Source: an uncultured Bacteroidales bacterium
GTDB lineage: Bacteria > Bacteroidota > Bacteroidia > Bacteroidales > Muribaculaceae
Assembly: GCA_949285735.1 (NCBI GenBank)
Contig: CASEAQ010000016.1
Coordinates: 1-49,459 of the forward strand
Length of the DNA: 49,459 bases
Direction of reading: 5' to 3'
Shown piece by piece: positions 10,565 to 19,515 of this stretch. Positions within the stretch are counted from its first letter, which is position 1, and each line of letters starts with the position of its first letter. Made by a program: the position numbers and the translations under genes. The notes under the pieces are model-generated. The model saw nothing but the letters and a program-made list of their open reading frames with translations. It ran no database searches and had not been told where the DNA came from.

Positions 10565-10809
10565 CTAAAATCCGATAGGTTTTTGAATTTGCAAATTTAG
10601 CAACAAATTTGGTAAATAAAGCCGCGCTCAATGTTTTTTACGCTTGTTTATTATTTTAAGCCATATCATTACCAACGGCAGAGGATGAAAAAATTGCTAT
10701 TTCGTGCAGTTTGCACCCCTCCCCCGCTTGCAATTCGACACGGCAAAATTAAAGCATTCGCATAAAAAAGCCCATGCTGAATGGATATTGCACTCGATTG
10801 TACCGCTTT

Positions 10810-11853
10810 TTACATCGTTTTAACGTTGTTGGCAAGCGTCACCACGCGGTTGGAGCCGTGCTTTTCGACATTTGTAACAATTGCACCACTAACCACCGGG
10901 GCAGCCACTCCGCCGCCAAGCATCATGGCAGTGGCTGTCTCCACACGGGCTTCATCCCACACTCCGTTGCTTATCATGTAGTTAAGCACCTGAGCTCCGC
11001 CTTCGACCATAAGGCTCGTGATGTTGCGCCCATACAAGTCCGACAACCACGACTCGGGCATGGCACTGTCGATTTTCACATATTCGACGTTGCCCTCCTT
11101 GTCATTTTTCACATTGTTGTAAATAATCGTCGGCAATCCGTCTGCCACTACTGCACGGTCGCGACCTATCGACAAACGCCCGTCGAGCACCACCCTCAGC
11201 GGTTGCTTCGCCCCGCTCCATCGGCGCACGGTGAGCGACGGATTGTCGGCAGCGACAGTGCCTGCCCCAACGAGTATGGCATCGCAGCGCGACCGCTCGC
11301 GGTGCATCCACATCATCGACAAGTCGTTGGAGAACACCATCCTCTTGCCGCCCACGCCGCCGATATAGCCGTCGGCACTTTGCGCCCACTTGAGCATGAC
11401 ATACGGGCGGCGATGGGTGTGCGCCGCAATGAAGCGGCGATTCAGTTCGCGGCATTCGTCGGCAAGCACGCCGGTCACCACTTCGGCTCCGGCATCTCGC
11501 AACATCTGTATTCCACGACCGCTCACCTTTGCAAACGGGTCGGTGATGCCCACCACAACCCGAGGAACGCGCATTTTCACCAACAGCTCGGCACAAGGCG
11601 GCGTCTTGCCATAGTGCGAACACGGTTCGAGGGTGACATACATCGTGCTGTCGGCAAGCAATGCCTTGTCAGCCACCGATGCAATGGCATTCACTTCGGC
11701 ATGAGGTCCACCCCACTGCCTGTGGTACCCTTCTCCAATTATTTGCCCACGATGCACGACAACCGCCCCCACCATGGGATTGGGCGACACAGCTCCATTG
11801 CCCAATCGGGCAATCTGCAAAGCCCGCCTCATAAACATTTCATTTATTTCCAT
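10810..11853 (-). CDS. ribD: Riboflavin biosynthesis deaminase/reductase RibD
   Basis: From the ATG at 11853 the product is 347 residues. The N-terminal cytidine-deaminase-like domain has the zinc site HAEVNAI (His51, Glu53) and EPCSHYGKTPPC (Cys78, Cys87). The C-terminal reductase domain (about 150-347) contains RPYVMLKWAQSADGYI and MVEGGAQVLNYMI. The enzyme performs the second and third steps of riboflavin synthesis: deamination of the pyrimidine, then reduction of the ribosyl side chain. A longer frame from 11907 is possible, but the family starts at M-x-x-x-x-M-F-M-x-R-A, favouring 11853. No other rib genes are nearby and no FMN riboswitch is apparent upstream. It supplies flavin used by NqrB, NqrC and NqrF encoded further along, a functional link only. 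Confidence 0.95.
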   Translation of the reverse strand: MEINEMFMRRALQIARLGNGAVSPNPMVGAVVVHRGQIIGEGYHRQWGGPHAEVNAIASVADKALLADSTMYVTLEPCSHYGKTPPCAELLVKMRVPRVVVGITDPFAKVSGRGIQMLRDAGAEVVTGVLADECRELNRRFIAAHTHRRPYVMLKWAQSADGYIGGVGGKRMVFSNDLSMMWMHRERSRCDAILVGAGTVAADNPSLTVRRWSGAKQPLRVVLDGRLSIGRDRAVVADGLPTIIYNNVKNDKEGNVEYVKIDSAMPESWLSDLYGRNITSLMVEGGAQVLNYMISNGVWDEARVETATAMMLGGGVAAPVVSGAIVTNVEKHGSNRVVTLANNVKTM

Positions 11854-11920
11854 AACAAAAGAAGTTATCGTAGAGACGCGATTCACCACGTCGGGAAAAA
11901 CAACCATAGGAATGCAAAAC

Positions 11921-12048
11921 GCCTAATTCCTAATCGAATCAAGCTCCTCTCCGCCATCGAGAGGAATAAAAAATCAATTGGAACTACCAATTACTCACCG
12001 TTCACTACAAACCGACAGGCATAATTACTAATTCCACATTCCTAATTG
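11921..12048. repeat. Two short CCTAATT repeat clusters
   Basis: CCTAATTCCTAAT occurs at about 11922-11934 and a looser cluster (ACTAATTCC, ACATTCCTAATTG) at 12025-12048. They belong to the same family as the array after bamA and share its plus-strand ATTCCTAATT orientation. The second cluster begins three bases beyond the U-tract of the tRNA terminator. The interval 11854-12051 holds no reading frame I would accept. Confidence 0.8.
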
Positions 12049-12051
12049 AAC

Positions 12052-12086
12052 AAAAAAACAGGATTGCACCCATCGATGCAACCCTG
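12052..12086 (-). terminator. Intrinsic terminator of initiator tRNA
   Basis: On the minus strand a ten-pair stem (12077-12086 with 12059-12068, one G-U pair) closes an eight-base loop and is followed by seven U residues (12052-12058). It begins nine bases after the tRNA 3' end. Confidence 0.9.
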
Positions 12087-12094
12087 CTGCTTTG

Positions 12095-12166
<72 letters not shown>

Positions 12167-12178
12167 GTATTGTGAGTG

Positions 12179-12209
12179 CAAAGGTACAGCATTTTTCTCC
12201 ATTTGTCAA
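12179..12209 (-). promoter_or_regulatory. Promoter of tRNA-fMet
   Basis: Complement of 12179-12186 reads TACCTTTG and TTG (complement of 12207-12209) lies 20 bases upstream, matching the Bacteroidetes -33/-7 pattern. Transcription would begin about six bases before the tRNA 5' end. Confidence 0.7.
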
Positions 12210-12317
12210 TACTTTTGTCAAACTTTTTATTGTTAAATAATTTTAAATTACACTTAACACATTATATTTCAACAATTAATGACATAAATATTTTTTACCC
12301 CCTAAAGCACTCCGCAA

Positions 12318-12893
12318 TCAATAAAGTTGCGATTCAAGCCATTGCAAACGTTCGCGATATGTGCTTATAAGCCGACGCTGCGACTGCACAAGCTGCATCG
12401 AACTTATCGACGGGTTTTCTCTATTGCTCCGCTCATACCTGCGCAGACTACGCTCGGCATCACGTATCTTGTAGCGCAACTCCTTGATTTGCGAACAGTA
12501 ATATGCCCTGTCGGCTTCGCTCACCCCGTTGTCGGCAGGCGGAACATACCCAGGGCTTGGCACTGGCGGATAATTAAACCCAGGCACTCCCGATGCAGGC
12601 GTGACCGTGAGCGTATATTGATAGGTTTGACCACCAACGTATAGCAACATCGACGACAAGTCGGCGGTGAACAGCGCATTTACGTCTTCGCTTGCATAAT
12701 ACATATAACACGACAAGAATCCTTGCGGATACAGCATTATCGACGAAGTGCTGCCATCCAACTGCACCATTATGCCACCTTGCACCACCGTGACCGTTGC
12801 ATCGGGTGCATTGGAACTTTGGTAAAGCAATTGTCCCATGCCGACAAAAGTTGTTGCAACTAACAGCACCAAAGAGATTAAAAACTTCTTCAT
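12318..12893 (-). CDS. Small exported protein of unknown function
   Basis: I do not recognise this 191-residue protein. It has a clear signal peptide (MKKFLISLVLLVATTFVGMGQ) and then a beta-rich domain (about residues 25-100) with phrases such as GGIMVQLDGSTSSIMLYPQG. A proline-rich linker (about 105-125, FNYPPVPSPGYVPP) follows, and the C-terminus is a charged coiled coil (about 128-191) rich in Arg, Glu and Gln, ending in WLESQLY. The coil suggests oligomerisation or binding of a partner in the periplasm. It is a stand-alone gene with a consensus promoter at 13034-13065 and roughly 130 bases of leader. No neighbour hints at its role. Confidence 0.8.
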   Translation of the reverse strand: MKKFLISLVLLVATTFVGMGQLLYQSSNAPDATVTVVQGGIMVQLDGSTSSIMLYPQGFLSCYMYYASEDVNALFTADLSSMLLYVGGQTYQYTLTVTPASGVPGFNYPPVPSPGYVPPADNGVSEADRAYYCSQIKELRYKIRDAERSLRRYERSNRENPSISSMQLVQSQRRLISTYRERLQWLESQLY

Positions 12894-13033
12894 GACTCGA
12901 CAGTTTTCAAATGGAGTTAGATAAAATCCTAATCGACAGAGCTATGCTCCAAAAACTTCAAGAATGCCCAAACGGCATATGTCCAAACAAAACGTATATG
13001 CAGCCTAAAAATGCCATACTCGTTCTGACAAAA

Positions 13034-13065
13034 CAAATATAACAAATCCGCCAGTAATTTGCAAA
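13034..13065 (-). promoter_or_regulatory. Promoter of the small exported protein gene
   Basis: TTTG (complement of 13062-13065), 20 bases, then TATATTTG (complement of 13034-13041) is a full consensus match. Otherwise the gap 12894-13275 between coding regions holds only the about 130-base leader of this transcript and the fumarase terminator. Confidence 0.75.
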
Positions 13066-13184
13066 TTTTCACCACTATTTTTCCAAATTAAGAAATAAAA
13101 ATCAGGAATCAATTACACGGTGGTTTACAGGCTCATTTTTTGGGAATGGAGCAGATTTACGTTATGCACCCATGCAATAACGAC

Positions 13185-13225
13185 ACAAAAGAAAACAGCG
13201 GGGCTGAACTTGCGTCCAGCCCCGC
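13185..13225 (-). terminator. Intrinsic terminator of fumarase gene
   Basis: Nine G-C-rich pairs (GCGGGGCTG, complement of 13217-13225, with CAGCCCCGC, complement of 13198-13206) close a ten-base loop. A U-rich tract follows (complement of 13185-13197). It lies 50 bases past the fumarase stop codon. Confidence 0.88.
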
Positions 13226-13275
13226 CCCTTTATCAGCGGCGGAATAGTGCCGCCTTCTATGGATGTGCTACTGCG

Positions 13276-14919
13276 TTATTTGCAGTTGCAAGATTTCTGC
13301 TTGATTTGGGTGAAGAAGTCGTTACCCTTGTTGTCAACAAGAATAAATGCAGGGAAGTCTTCAACCTCGATTTGCCATATTGCCTCCATGCCGAGTTCGG
13401 GATATTCAAGGCACTTGATGCTCTTGATATTGTTCTGGGCAAGAATTGCTGCCGGACCGCCGATGCTGCCCAGATAAAAACCTCCATGTTTCTTGCAAGC
13501 GTCGGTAACGGCTTGACTGCGGTTGCCCTTGGCGAGCATCACCATGCTGCCGCCGTGGCTCTGGAACAAGTCAACATAGGGGTCCATACGTCCAGCCGTA
13601 GTCGGGCCCATCGAGCCGCAAGGCATTCCAGCCGGAGTCTTTGCCGGACCTGCATAATAAATCGGGTGATCCTTGATGTATTGTGGCAAGTCTTCGCCGC
13701 GGTCGAGACGTTCTTTGAGGCGAGCATGCGCGATGTCGCGACCCACGATGATAGTGCCGTTGAGCGACAGACGTGTCGATACGGGATACTTGTCGAGTTC
13801 CTTGAGTATCTCGCTCATTGGCTGATTGAGGTCGATTCTCACTGCATTGCCTTCGCCGGCGTTGCGCAATTCTTCGGGAATCAATTCGGTTGGGTTGTCA
13901 TCAAGCTTCTCAATCCATATACCGTCCTTGTTGATTTTGCACTTGATGTTGCGGTCGGCAGAACAGCTCACACCCATGCCCACAGGACAAGATGCGCCGT
14001 GGCGAGGCAAGCGAACCACGCGCACGTCGTGGGCAAAATACTTGCCACCGAATTGTGCACCAAGCCCAATCTTGTGAGCCTCTTCGAGGAGACGGGCTTC
14101 AAGCTCAACGTCGCGGAAGGCGCGGCCATATTCGTTGCCAGTCGTCGGCAGCGAGTCGTAGTAGTGGGTCGAAGCCAACTTCACGGTGAGCAGGTTCTTC
14201 TCGGCAGAAGTGCCACCAATCACAAATGCAATATGGTAGGGAGGACAAGCAGCCGTGCCGAGCGTCTTCATCTTCTCGACCAAGAACGGAACAAGCGTGT
14301 CGGGATTGAGCAACGCCTTGGTTTCTTGGAAAAGGTAGGTCTTGTTGGCAGAACCGCCACCCTTTGTCACACACAAGAAGCGATATTCCATGCCCTCGGT
14401 GGCTTCAAGGTCGATTTGAGCCGGCAAGTTGCAACGGGTGTTCACCTCGTCATACATATTGAGCGGAGCGTTTTGCGAATAGCGCAAGTTCTCTTGCGTG
14501 TAGGTATTGTAAACCCCGAGCGAAAGTGCTTCCTCGTCGCAATATCCAGTCCACACCTGTTGCCCCTTTTCGCCGTGGATAATGGCTGTACCTGTGTCTT
14601 GGCACAATGGCAGCTTGCCCTTTGCCGACACCTCGGCATTGCGCAAGAATGTAAGAGCCACATACTTGTCGTTTTCGCTGGCTTCAGGGTCGCTAAGCAC
14701 CTTTGCAACTTGCAAGTTGTGGCTGCGGCGCAACAAGAACGACACATCACGGAATGCCTGCTGAGCCATCATCGTCAAGCCCTCTTTCTCGATTTTCAAA
14801 ACAGGGTGGCCTTCAAATTCGCCAACCGAAACATAATCTTTCGTAAGCAAATAATATTCGGTATCATCTGCCCCCAATGGGAACGGGTGCTGATACTTAA
14901 ACTCGGGAGTTGTTGCCAT
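13276..14919 (-). CDS. fumA: Class I fumarate hydratase (iron-sulfur)
   Basis: The 547-residue protein is a class I, oxygen-sensitive fumarase that interconverts fumarate and malate. Three conserved cysteines that bind the [4Fe-4S] cluster are visible: Cys106 (LPLCQDTG), Cys225 (GTAACPPYH) and Cys311 (HGASCPVG). The N-terminal alpha domain covers about 1-330, and the C-terminal beta domain carries [26 protein letters not shown]. The length equals that of E. coli FumA/FumB. In anaerobic Bacteroidales this reaction runs mostly toward fumarate, feeding fumarate respiration and succinate formation (general knowledge). It is transcribed alone. A -7-like element TATTTTTG (complement of 14957-14964) lies about 40 bases upstream. 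Confidence 0.97.
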   Translation of the reverse strand: MATTPEFKYQHPFPLGADDTEYYLLTKDYVSVGEFEGHPVLKIEKEGLTMMAQQAFRDVSFLLRRSHNLQVAKVLSDPEASENDKYVALTFLRNAEVSAKGKLPLCQDTGTAIIHGEKGQQVWTGYCDEEALSLGVYNTYTQENLRYSQNAPLNMYDEVNTRCNLPAQIDLEATEGMEYRFLCVTKGGGSANKTYLFQETKALLNPDTLVPFLVEKMKTLGTAACPPYHIAFVIGGTSAEKNLLTVKLASTHYYDSLPTTGNEYGRAFRDVELEARLLEEAHKIGLGAQFGGKYFAHDVRVVRLPRHGASCPVGMGVSCSADRNIKCKINKDGIWIEKLDDNPTELIPEELRNAGEGNAVRIDLNQPMSEILKELDKYPVSTRLSLNGTIIVGRDIAHARLKERLDRGEDLPQYIKDHPIYYAGPAKTPAGMPCGSMGPTTAGRMDPYVDLFQSHGGSMVMLAKGNRSQAVTDACKKHGGFYLGSIGGPAAILAQNNIKSIKCLEYPELGMEAIWQIEVEDFPAFILVDNKGNDFFTQIKQKSCNCK

Positions 14920-15273
14920 AGTAAGTTATTTATAATGTCATACTTAATATAATATGCAAAAATAGTCAACTTTTGCCACATTACGAAGCATGCTGCACCC
15001 AAAATCACCTGCTGCAAGGTTTAATTCTTGCAAAAAGCCACCATGGAATCATCAATAAGAAATGAGAAAAAATTCTGGCACCCAATCAACAGAAAAGTTT
15101 CCCAATTGAAACGCCATGTGGCACTTCAGACACGAAAAATCGCATTTCTGCGGCAGAGACATGGAAGAGCCGCACAATTCCTCATTCCTAATTCCTCATT
15201 CCTAATAAAAAAAGCAAAGCCTCCTCCCACTAAAGGAGAAAGCTCCACTTTATATTATTAACAAAAAACTTTT
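14920..15273. other. Intergenic region between fumarase and TPR gene
   Basis: This 354-base gap holds a fumarase promoter-like -7 element (complement of 14957-14964), a cluster of CATTCCTAATTCC repeats at 15177-15207 and the probable terminator of the TPR gene. A 77-codon plus-strand frame here lacks any family resemblance and includes the repeat, so I do not call it a gene. The stretch 14965-15170 shows nothing else. Confidence 0.7.
15207..15246 (-). terminator. Probable terminator of the TPR gene operon
   Basis: On the minus strand an imperfect hairpin built around CTCC/GGAG is followed by a run of seven U residues (15207-15213), about 30 bases after the TPR gene stop. The stem is weaker than the other terminators in the window. 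Confidence 0.55.
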
Positions 15274-16989
15274 TTATTTCTTTTGGTCGTCTTTTGTCAA
15301 AGTCTCCACATACTTGCGCAAGCCCTCGTTGGTAGGATCCATTTCGAGCCACTTCTGGTAGTAGAGCTTCATGCTCTCATTATCTTTTGTCACATAAGCA
15401 TAAACAGCCTTGTAACGATAAATGTTGATATACTCGTCGGGATATTCTTCCAAGTTCTTTGGATCGGCATCAAGCAAGGCAAGCAACTTGTCGTATGCAG
15501 GCATTGCCGAACCGTCCATTGCGTAGTGGCGACCATCGAAACCGCATTCCTTACCCATGCAGATGCGGGCAATGAGCGAATTTACGGCGATGTTGCCTGG
15601 AACCTTCTCGTCAACCATAGTAGCATAGTCGAGTGCCTTTTGGAACACTTCCTGACGGGCAGTAGAGTCAGCAGCAGTAGAGTCAACCATTGTTACAGCC
15701 CAGTTGTTGTAACGGCGAGCAAGGATAACCAAGTCGTTGGTCTTGTAATCGGCGCTGTCAACATACATTTGGAAGAACTTGGCAGCATTCTCATAGTCCT
15801 TAGCATCAGAGCAAGCGCTGCTTATTTCCTTCAGCAATTCAACCTTTTCGGGGTTGGCTTCATAAGCCTTCTTGTACATTTCAACGCTACCATCGGTGTC
15901 ACCAAGTGCATTCAACACGATAGCATAGTCGCTATAATCCTTCGGCTCATACTTTGCACCGGCAGGAACTGTCATCGACAAGAAATCCTTTGCAAGAGCA
16001 TCGGCTTCGTTCCAGCGTTCCATTGCGACCAAGTTGTAGAGTTGCATACGCTTCATGTAGAACACTTCAATGTCGCCAGGAGCGTGCTCGGCGATAATCT
16101 TGGCAGCCAAGTCATAAGACTCTTGGTAACGCTTGCCATAGAACAACAGACCGGCATAGCGGCTTTCGTCTTGCTTGAAGTGGTTGGGGTTTTGCATATA
16201 CACGCCATACTTCTCAGCAGCCTTTGTCCATTGGTCGTTCTTGTAATACTTTTCAGCGAGCTCGCGTTGAGCAAGTGCCGAATTTGGCTTTGCAGCAACA
16301 AGGCTTTCGAGAGTTTGGATTGCAGTTGCAGGGTCAACATAGAAATAAGTGTTGGCATACTTCACGTATGCTTCGATATTGTCCTTGCCCGAACGCATAA
16401 CCATTTCATACCAGCCAGCGGCAGAACCCCATTGTTCCTTGTCGGCAAGAATATCGCCTTCAAACACATACAGGTCGGCGCTTTGCTTGTCGCGCTTCTT
16501 GGCATCCTTCTTTGCATCTTCAATCTCATCGGCATACTTAACGGGGTCAACGTTGTAGTAAGCACGGGCGATAGCAACCATTACGGCATCGTCCTTCTTG
16601 CCACACAAATCCTTGCCTTCGTCAAACAGCTTCTTGGCAGCCTTCTCGGCATTCTTCACTGCATCCTTGTCGCCTGCCTTCAAGCTGGCGCGACGCAATT
16701 CGAGTTCGCCCATACCCACATAGTTGTAACCATATTCGGGATTGGCAGCGATACCGGCATCGAAATATTTCTCAGCCTCTTCATAGTTCTCGGTGTAAAG
16801 ACCGATGCAACCAAGATAGAAATAAGCTTCAGCTTTGTCGGTCGAGGCATCGTCGAGGTTGCGTAGCAACAGTTCCTTAGCATTGTCGTACTGACCTACC
16901 TTGTAGTATTCAATACCGTCTTTGTATCCTTGCGCCATGCAAGTGAGCGACGCGCAAAGGATTAATGATAAGAATAATTTAAACTTCAT
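15274..16989 (-). CDS. Exported tetratricopeptide-repeat protein
   Basis: The 571-residue protein has a signal peptide (MKFKLFLSLILCASLTCMAQG). TPR helix pairs follow almost end to end, with typical units such as DKAEAYFYLGCIGLYTENYEEAEKYFDAGI and NSALAQRELAEKYYKNDQWTKAAEKY. TPR arrays act as protein-binding scaffolds, here in the periplasm or on the inner face of the outer membrane. It follows the PstS-like lipoprotein gene by 35 bases and ends the transcript that begins behind tonB. This order (TonB energising genes, PstS-like protein, TPR protein) is a recurring Bacteroidales arrangement as I recall it, which suggests a role connected with TonB-dependent transport. That function is inference. 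The long opposite-strand frame is a shadow of its codon bias. Confidence 0.9.
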   Translation of the reverse strand: MKFKLFLSLILCASLTCMAQGYKDGIEYYKVGQYDNAKELLLRNLDDASTDKAEAYFYLGCIGLYTENYEEAEKYFDAGIAANPEYGYNYVGMGELELRRASLKAGDKDAVKNAEKAAKKLFDEGKDLCGKKDDAVMVAIARAYYNVDPVKYADEIEDAKKDAKKRDKQSADLYVFEGDILADKEQWGSAAGWYEMVMRSGKDNIEAYVKYANTYFYVDPATAIQTLESLVAAKPNSALAQRELAEKYYKNDQWTKAAEKYGVYMQNPNHFKQDESRYAGLLFYGKRYQESYDLAAKIIAEHAPGDIEVFYMKRMQLYNLVAMERWNEADALAKDFLSMTVPAGAKYEPKDYSDYAIVLNALGDTDGSVEMYKKAYEANPEKVELLKEISSACSDAKDYENAAKFFQMYVDSADYKTNDLVILARRYNNWAVTMVDSTAADSTARQEVFQKALDYATMVDEKVPGNIAVNSLIARICMGKECGFDGRHYAMDGSAMPAYDKLLALLDADPKNLEEYPDEYINIYRYKAVYAYVTKDNESMKLYYQKWLEMDPTNEGLRKYVETLTKDDQKK

Positions 16990-17024
16990 TTTGATTTGTA
17001 TTTTATTACGAGTTAATTAGTTAC

Positions 17025-17987
17025 TTAGTTTAGCGACACAACACGCGGCTGCACGTATGCCGGCATGACGCCCGTGTTGAGAATAATCTTCTGCCCGATG
17101 AAACCCGTCAGGAACGAGTAGAACCCGTGCGAGAGTGAACCGTTAGGCTCCGTCGTGGTGACATACACACTCCTGAACAGCGGATAACTGCCGTCGTATA
17201 TATATGCCTGATAGGGCTTGAACGCTTCTATCTCATCGTCGCGCCTTATACTCATCACTTTTATTCTGCTTGTGAAATCGATGGCTGCCGTGTCGTTCTT
17301 GTTCAACTCTGCCATGCGCTGCGCCATGTCGGTGGGATTTGAAAGGTCGGCAGTAATCCAGCTCACGCCGATAAAGCCAATGGCATTGCGGCGGCGTTCA
17401 ACCTCGGAGAACACTTGCTGCAAGCTGTCAACCGAATACACCTTGCCAAATTTCTCACCCTTCATAATCGAGTCGCTCACATACTTCACGATGCTCGACC
17501 CCGGGTGGTCGAAAATGACTCGTATCGAATCGAGCTTTGACGGAAATACGTCGCTCCAGCGCGGAGTCTTTCCCGACAATATGTCGCGCAACTCAGATAC
17601 AGAAAGTTCGTCGATGTCATTATCCTTGTTGACAATCACCGCAATAGCATCAACTGCAATCCTTTGCGTGCGAGACGGAAAGCGGTTTTTGCTTTGCAGA
17701 TAGTCGCGCTGCTCCTGTGTCAACTCCTGCGCCGTCACTATGAGCGAGGTGTTGCCATCAAGCATCGAGTCGATAGCCGAATGCGCATCGATATAATAGG
17801 GAATGATGCTTGCATTGGGATATGTATATTCAAATACATCAATCTCTTGCTGTATGATATTTTCAAACGTCTGGTCACACATGAGCGTCACAAGCCCCGA
17901 CGTGCTTGAGTCGGTCGGCGTGTGGCACGATGTTGCGGCAAACATTGAAATCGCACATATTACCGATAAGACAAAATACTTATTCAT
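17025..17987 (-). CDS. PstS-like substrate-binding lipoprotein
   Basis: The 320-residue protein begins with a lipoprotein signal (MNKYFVLSVICAISMFAATSC, lipidated Cys21). It then has a PstS-type periplasmic binding fold: early strand LVTLMCDQTFENII, RIAVDAIAVIVNKDNDI, the segment ELRDILSGKTPRWSDVFP, and a late GFYSFLTGFIGQKIILNTGVMPAYVQ. The family binds phosphate or similar oxyanions. The usual phosphate-binding serine/threonine loop near the N-terminus is not obvious (CDQTFEN in its place), so the ligand is uncertain. No PstC, PstA or PstB transporter gene accompanies it. It is flanked by a small membrane protein and a TPR protein directly behind the TonB operon, so it may serve as a binding or sensing partner rather than an ABC component (inference). 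Confidence 0.88.
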   Translation of the reverse strand: MNKYFVLSVICAISMFAATSCHTPTDSSTSGLVTLMCDQTFENIIQQEIDVFEYTYPNASIIPYYIDAHSAIDSMLDGNTSLIVTAQELTQEQRDYLQSKNRFPSRTQRIAVDAIAVIVNKDNDIDELSVSELRDILSGKTPRWSDVFPSKLDSIRVIFDHPGSSIVKYVSDSIMKGEKFGKVYSVDSLQQVFSEVERRRNAIGFIGVSWITADLSNPTDMAQRMAELNKNDTAAIDFTSRIKVMSIRRDDEIEAFKPYQAYIYDGSYPLFRSVYVTTTEPNGSLSHGFYSFLTGFIGQKIILNTGVMPAYVQPRVVSLN

Positions 17988-18018
17988 GGCGTAATACTTA
18001 TACTTTTAATTTCACATA

Positions 18019-18279
18019 TTAATACATCCCTTTGAATTGGCGATAAGCCCTCCAAAAGCCATACAATATAAACAAAGAGCCAAGGCTATAACGTGCCCAC
18101 GCAAAATCATCTTCCCAGGCAAAGAAATTGACAAACATCAAGTAGCCCATACCCAAATAGATAATAATCATGAAGATACCAAACACATATTTCATACCTT
18201 TGGGCGCACTTGCACCGCTGCGGCTTCCAGCCTGTAATGCTGGGTCTTTTGTGGGTTCGTTTTTTCCTGTTTCGGTCAT
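18019..18279 (-). CDS. Small two-helix inner-membrane protein
   Basis: From the ATG at 18279 the product is 86 residues: a polar N-terminus (MTETGKNEPTKDPALQAG) and then two predicted membrane helices (about residues 29-50, YVFGIFMIIIYLGMGYLMFVN, and 60-78, ARYSLGSLFILYGFWRAY). I do not recognise a named family. A 101-residue version from 18324 is possible but adds no domain. It is the first gene of a unit with the PstS-like lipoprotein (31 bases further on) and the TPR protein, driven by a consensus promoter at 18455-18485. The context suggests a membrane partner of that lipoprotein. Confidence 0.72.
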   Translation of the reverse strand: MTETGKNEPTKDPALQAGSRSGASAPKGMKYVFGIFMIIIYLGMGYLMFVNFFAWEDDFAWARYSLGSLFILYGFWRAYRQFKGMY

Positions 18280-18454
18280 ATTTTTAAGTTCTAAAAAGGT
18301 GCATGAGAGCGCAGAAACCAACAAAACAACATTCTTTTTGCCTCACGTGATAGTCGTTACACTCTTGCAGCGTAAAGATACACAAAAAACAGATTGGTTT
18401 TACAGCCTGCAACACGATATTAGAAATTCTTAACCATACAGGCAAGACAAATAA

Positions 18455-18485
18455 CAAATTTAGAGAAAAACACACTTCACCCAAA
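18455..18485 (-). promoter_or_regulatory. Promoter of small membrane/PstS-like/TPR unit
   Basis: TTTG (complement of 18482-18485), 19 bases, then TAAATTTG (complement of 18455-18462) matches the full Bacteroidetes consensus. The site lies between the tonB terminator and the small membrane gene, so these three genes can be expressed apart from exbB-tonB. The roughly 165-base leader down to 18279 shows no clear fold. Nothing else is seen in the gap 18280-18623. Confidence 0.75.
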
Positions 18486-18546
18486 CCCCACATTGCCGGC
18501 AAAAACCGCCGCGCTTGTACCACTCCTGCCCAACCCGCCTCCGTAC

Positions 18547-18585
18547 AAAAAAAGCCCCCGGCAATTAATACCAGGAGGCTTTTTT
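18547..18585 (-). terminator. Terminator after tonB (bidirectional in form)
   Basis: GCCTCC pairs with GGGGGC across one mismatch (complement of 18574-18579 and 18554-18559), with A-rich and U-rich flanks on both sides. It begins about 40 bases after the tonB stop and would end the exbB-exbD-exbD-tonB transcript. Confidence 0.8.
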
Positions 18586-18623
18586 ATTCATGTAATCTTG
18601 AAGTTAACTTACGGAACTCAAAA

Positions 18624-19478
18624 TTAGTTCACACCTTGAAGTTTGAATGTCACAGGCAGCGTGTACCAAACGTTTACTGCTTGACCGTTCATACGGCCAG
18701 GGATAAAGTCGGGCAACGACTTAACCACGCGCACGGCTTCATTGTCGAGGTCGCGGTCAACGCCACGTACAACCTTTACTTCACCTACCTTACCCGACTT
18801 GGTAACAACGAATTGAACGATTACACGTCCTTGGATGTTGTTTTCCATTGCCATCGGCGGATAGTTGATGTGAGAAGAAAGATACTTCATAAGTTCGGCA
18901 TCGCCACCTGGGAAGGTAGGCATCTGCTCTACTGCGGTAAACACCTGTTCGGGTTCCGGAGTCTTTTCTTCTACGATAACTTCATCTTTGTGTTCACGAA
19001 CTACGTTACGGTCGTCGGTACCTTGGTCGAAGTTGGTTTGTCCGAATGCCGTTTCGGTCTGTTGCAACTCGTCGGCACTCTTAATTTCGTCTTCAGCCTT
19101 TACATCCTCGTCTTCAGCGATAAGGATTTCGGTTACCTTCACCGTATTCAAGATTTCCTCTGGGAGGGCTTCGGGCTCAGGTTCTTCATAACGTTCCTGA
19201 ACCTCTTCCTCTTCAGGTTCCTCTTCTACAGTCTCGATGCTCACCATCACCTGTTCTATCTCATCTTTTGGACGCGACTCCTCGATTGCCTGTTGGATAG
19301 TCTGTACCAATAATGCTAATATAACTACGAGAATGATGAAGAACACAACCACAATCATAGCCTTGTTGTGGCGTTTCACCGAGTTTCTACGCAGGGCATA
19401 AGCCCCGAAGTCTTTGTTACGATTTTCAAATATAAGGTCACGCCATTCTTGCGATGAGAGATCTACGTCTTTTGCCAT
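18624..19478 (-). CDS. tonB: Energy transducer TonB
   Basis: This 284-residue protein has a short cytoplasmic N-terminus with the Bacteroidetes pattern WRDLIFENRNKDFGAYALRR. One membrane helix (about residues 38-62) follows. A long acidic periplasmic linker (about 75-185, rich in Glu and Pro) leads to a C-terminal TonB domain (about 205-284) with YPPMAMENNIQGRVIVQFVV, VVKSLPDFIPGRMNG and the closing VWYTLPVTFKLQ. TonB carries proton-motive energy from ExbB/ExbD to outer-membrane receptors such as SusC-type transporters. The linker is Glu-rich rather than the Pro-Lys type of E. coli. It is the last gene of the exb operon, 37 bases after the second exbD. Confidence 0.96.
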   Translation of the reverse strand: MAKDVDLSSQEWRDLIFENRNKDFGAYALRRNSVKRHNKAMIVVVFFIILVVILALLVQTIQQAIEESRPKDEIEQVMVSIETVEEEPEEEEVQERYEEPEPEALPEEILNTVKVTEILIAEDEDVKAEDEIKSADELQQTETAFGQTNFDQGTDDRNVVREHKDEVIVEEKTPEPEQVFTAVEQMPTFPGGDAELMKYLSSHINYPPMAMENNIQGRVIVQFVVTKSGKVGEVKVVRGVDRDLDNEAVRVVKSLPDFIPGRMNGQAVNVWYTLPVTFKLQGVN

Positions 19479-19515
19479 AATTCTTAGTCTTTACAAGTTA
19501 ATAAATCCATCATCA

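Noticed and set aside
10774-12024. 416-codon plus-strand frame opposite ribD
   Set aside because: Antisense to RibD with intact zinc and reductase motifs; no family resemblance.
13120-14952. 610-codon plus-strand frame opposite fumarase
   Set aside because: It is an antisense shadow of a textbook class I fumarase with all three cluster cysteines; the shadow protein has no domain and begins in a terminator.
15283-16866. 527-codon plus-strand frame opposite the TPR gene
   Set aside because: It arises from the codon bias of the minus-strand TPR protein, which has a signal peptide and clear repeats.
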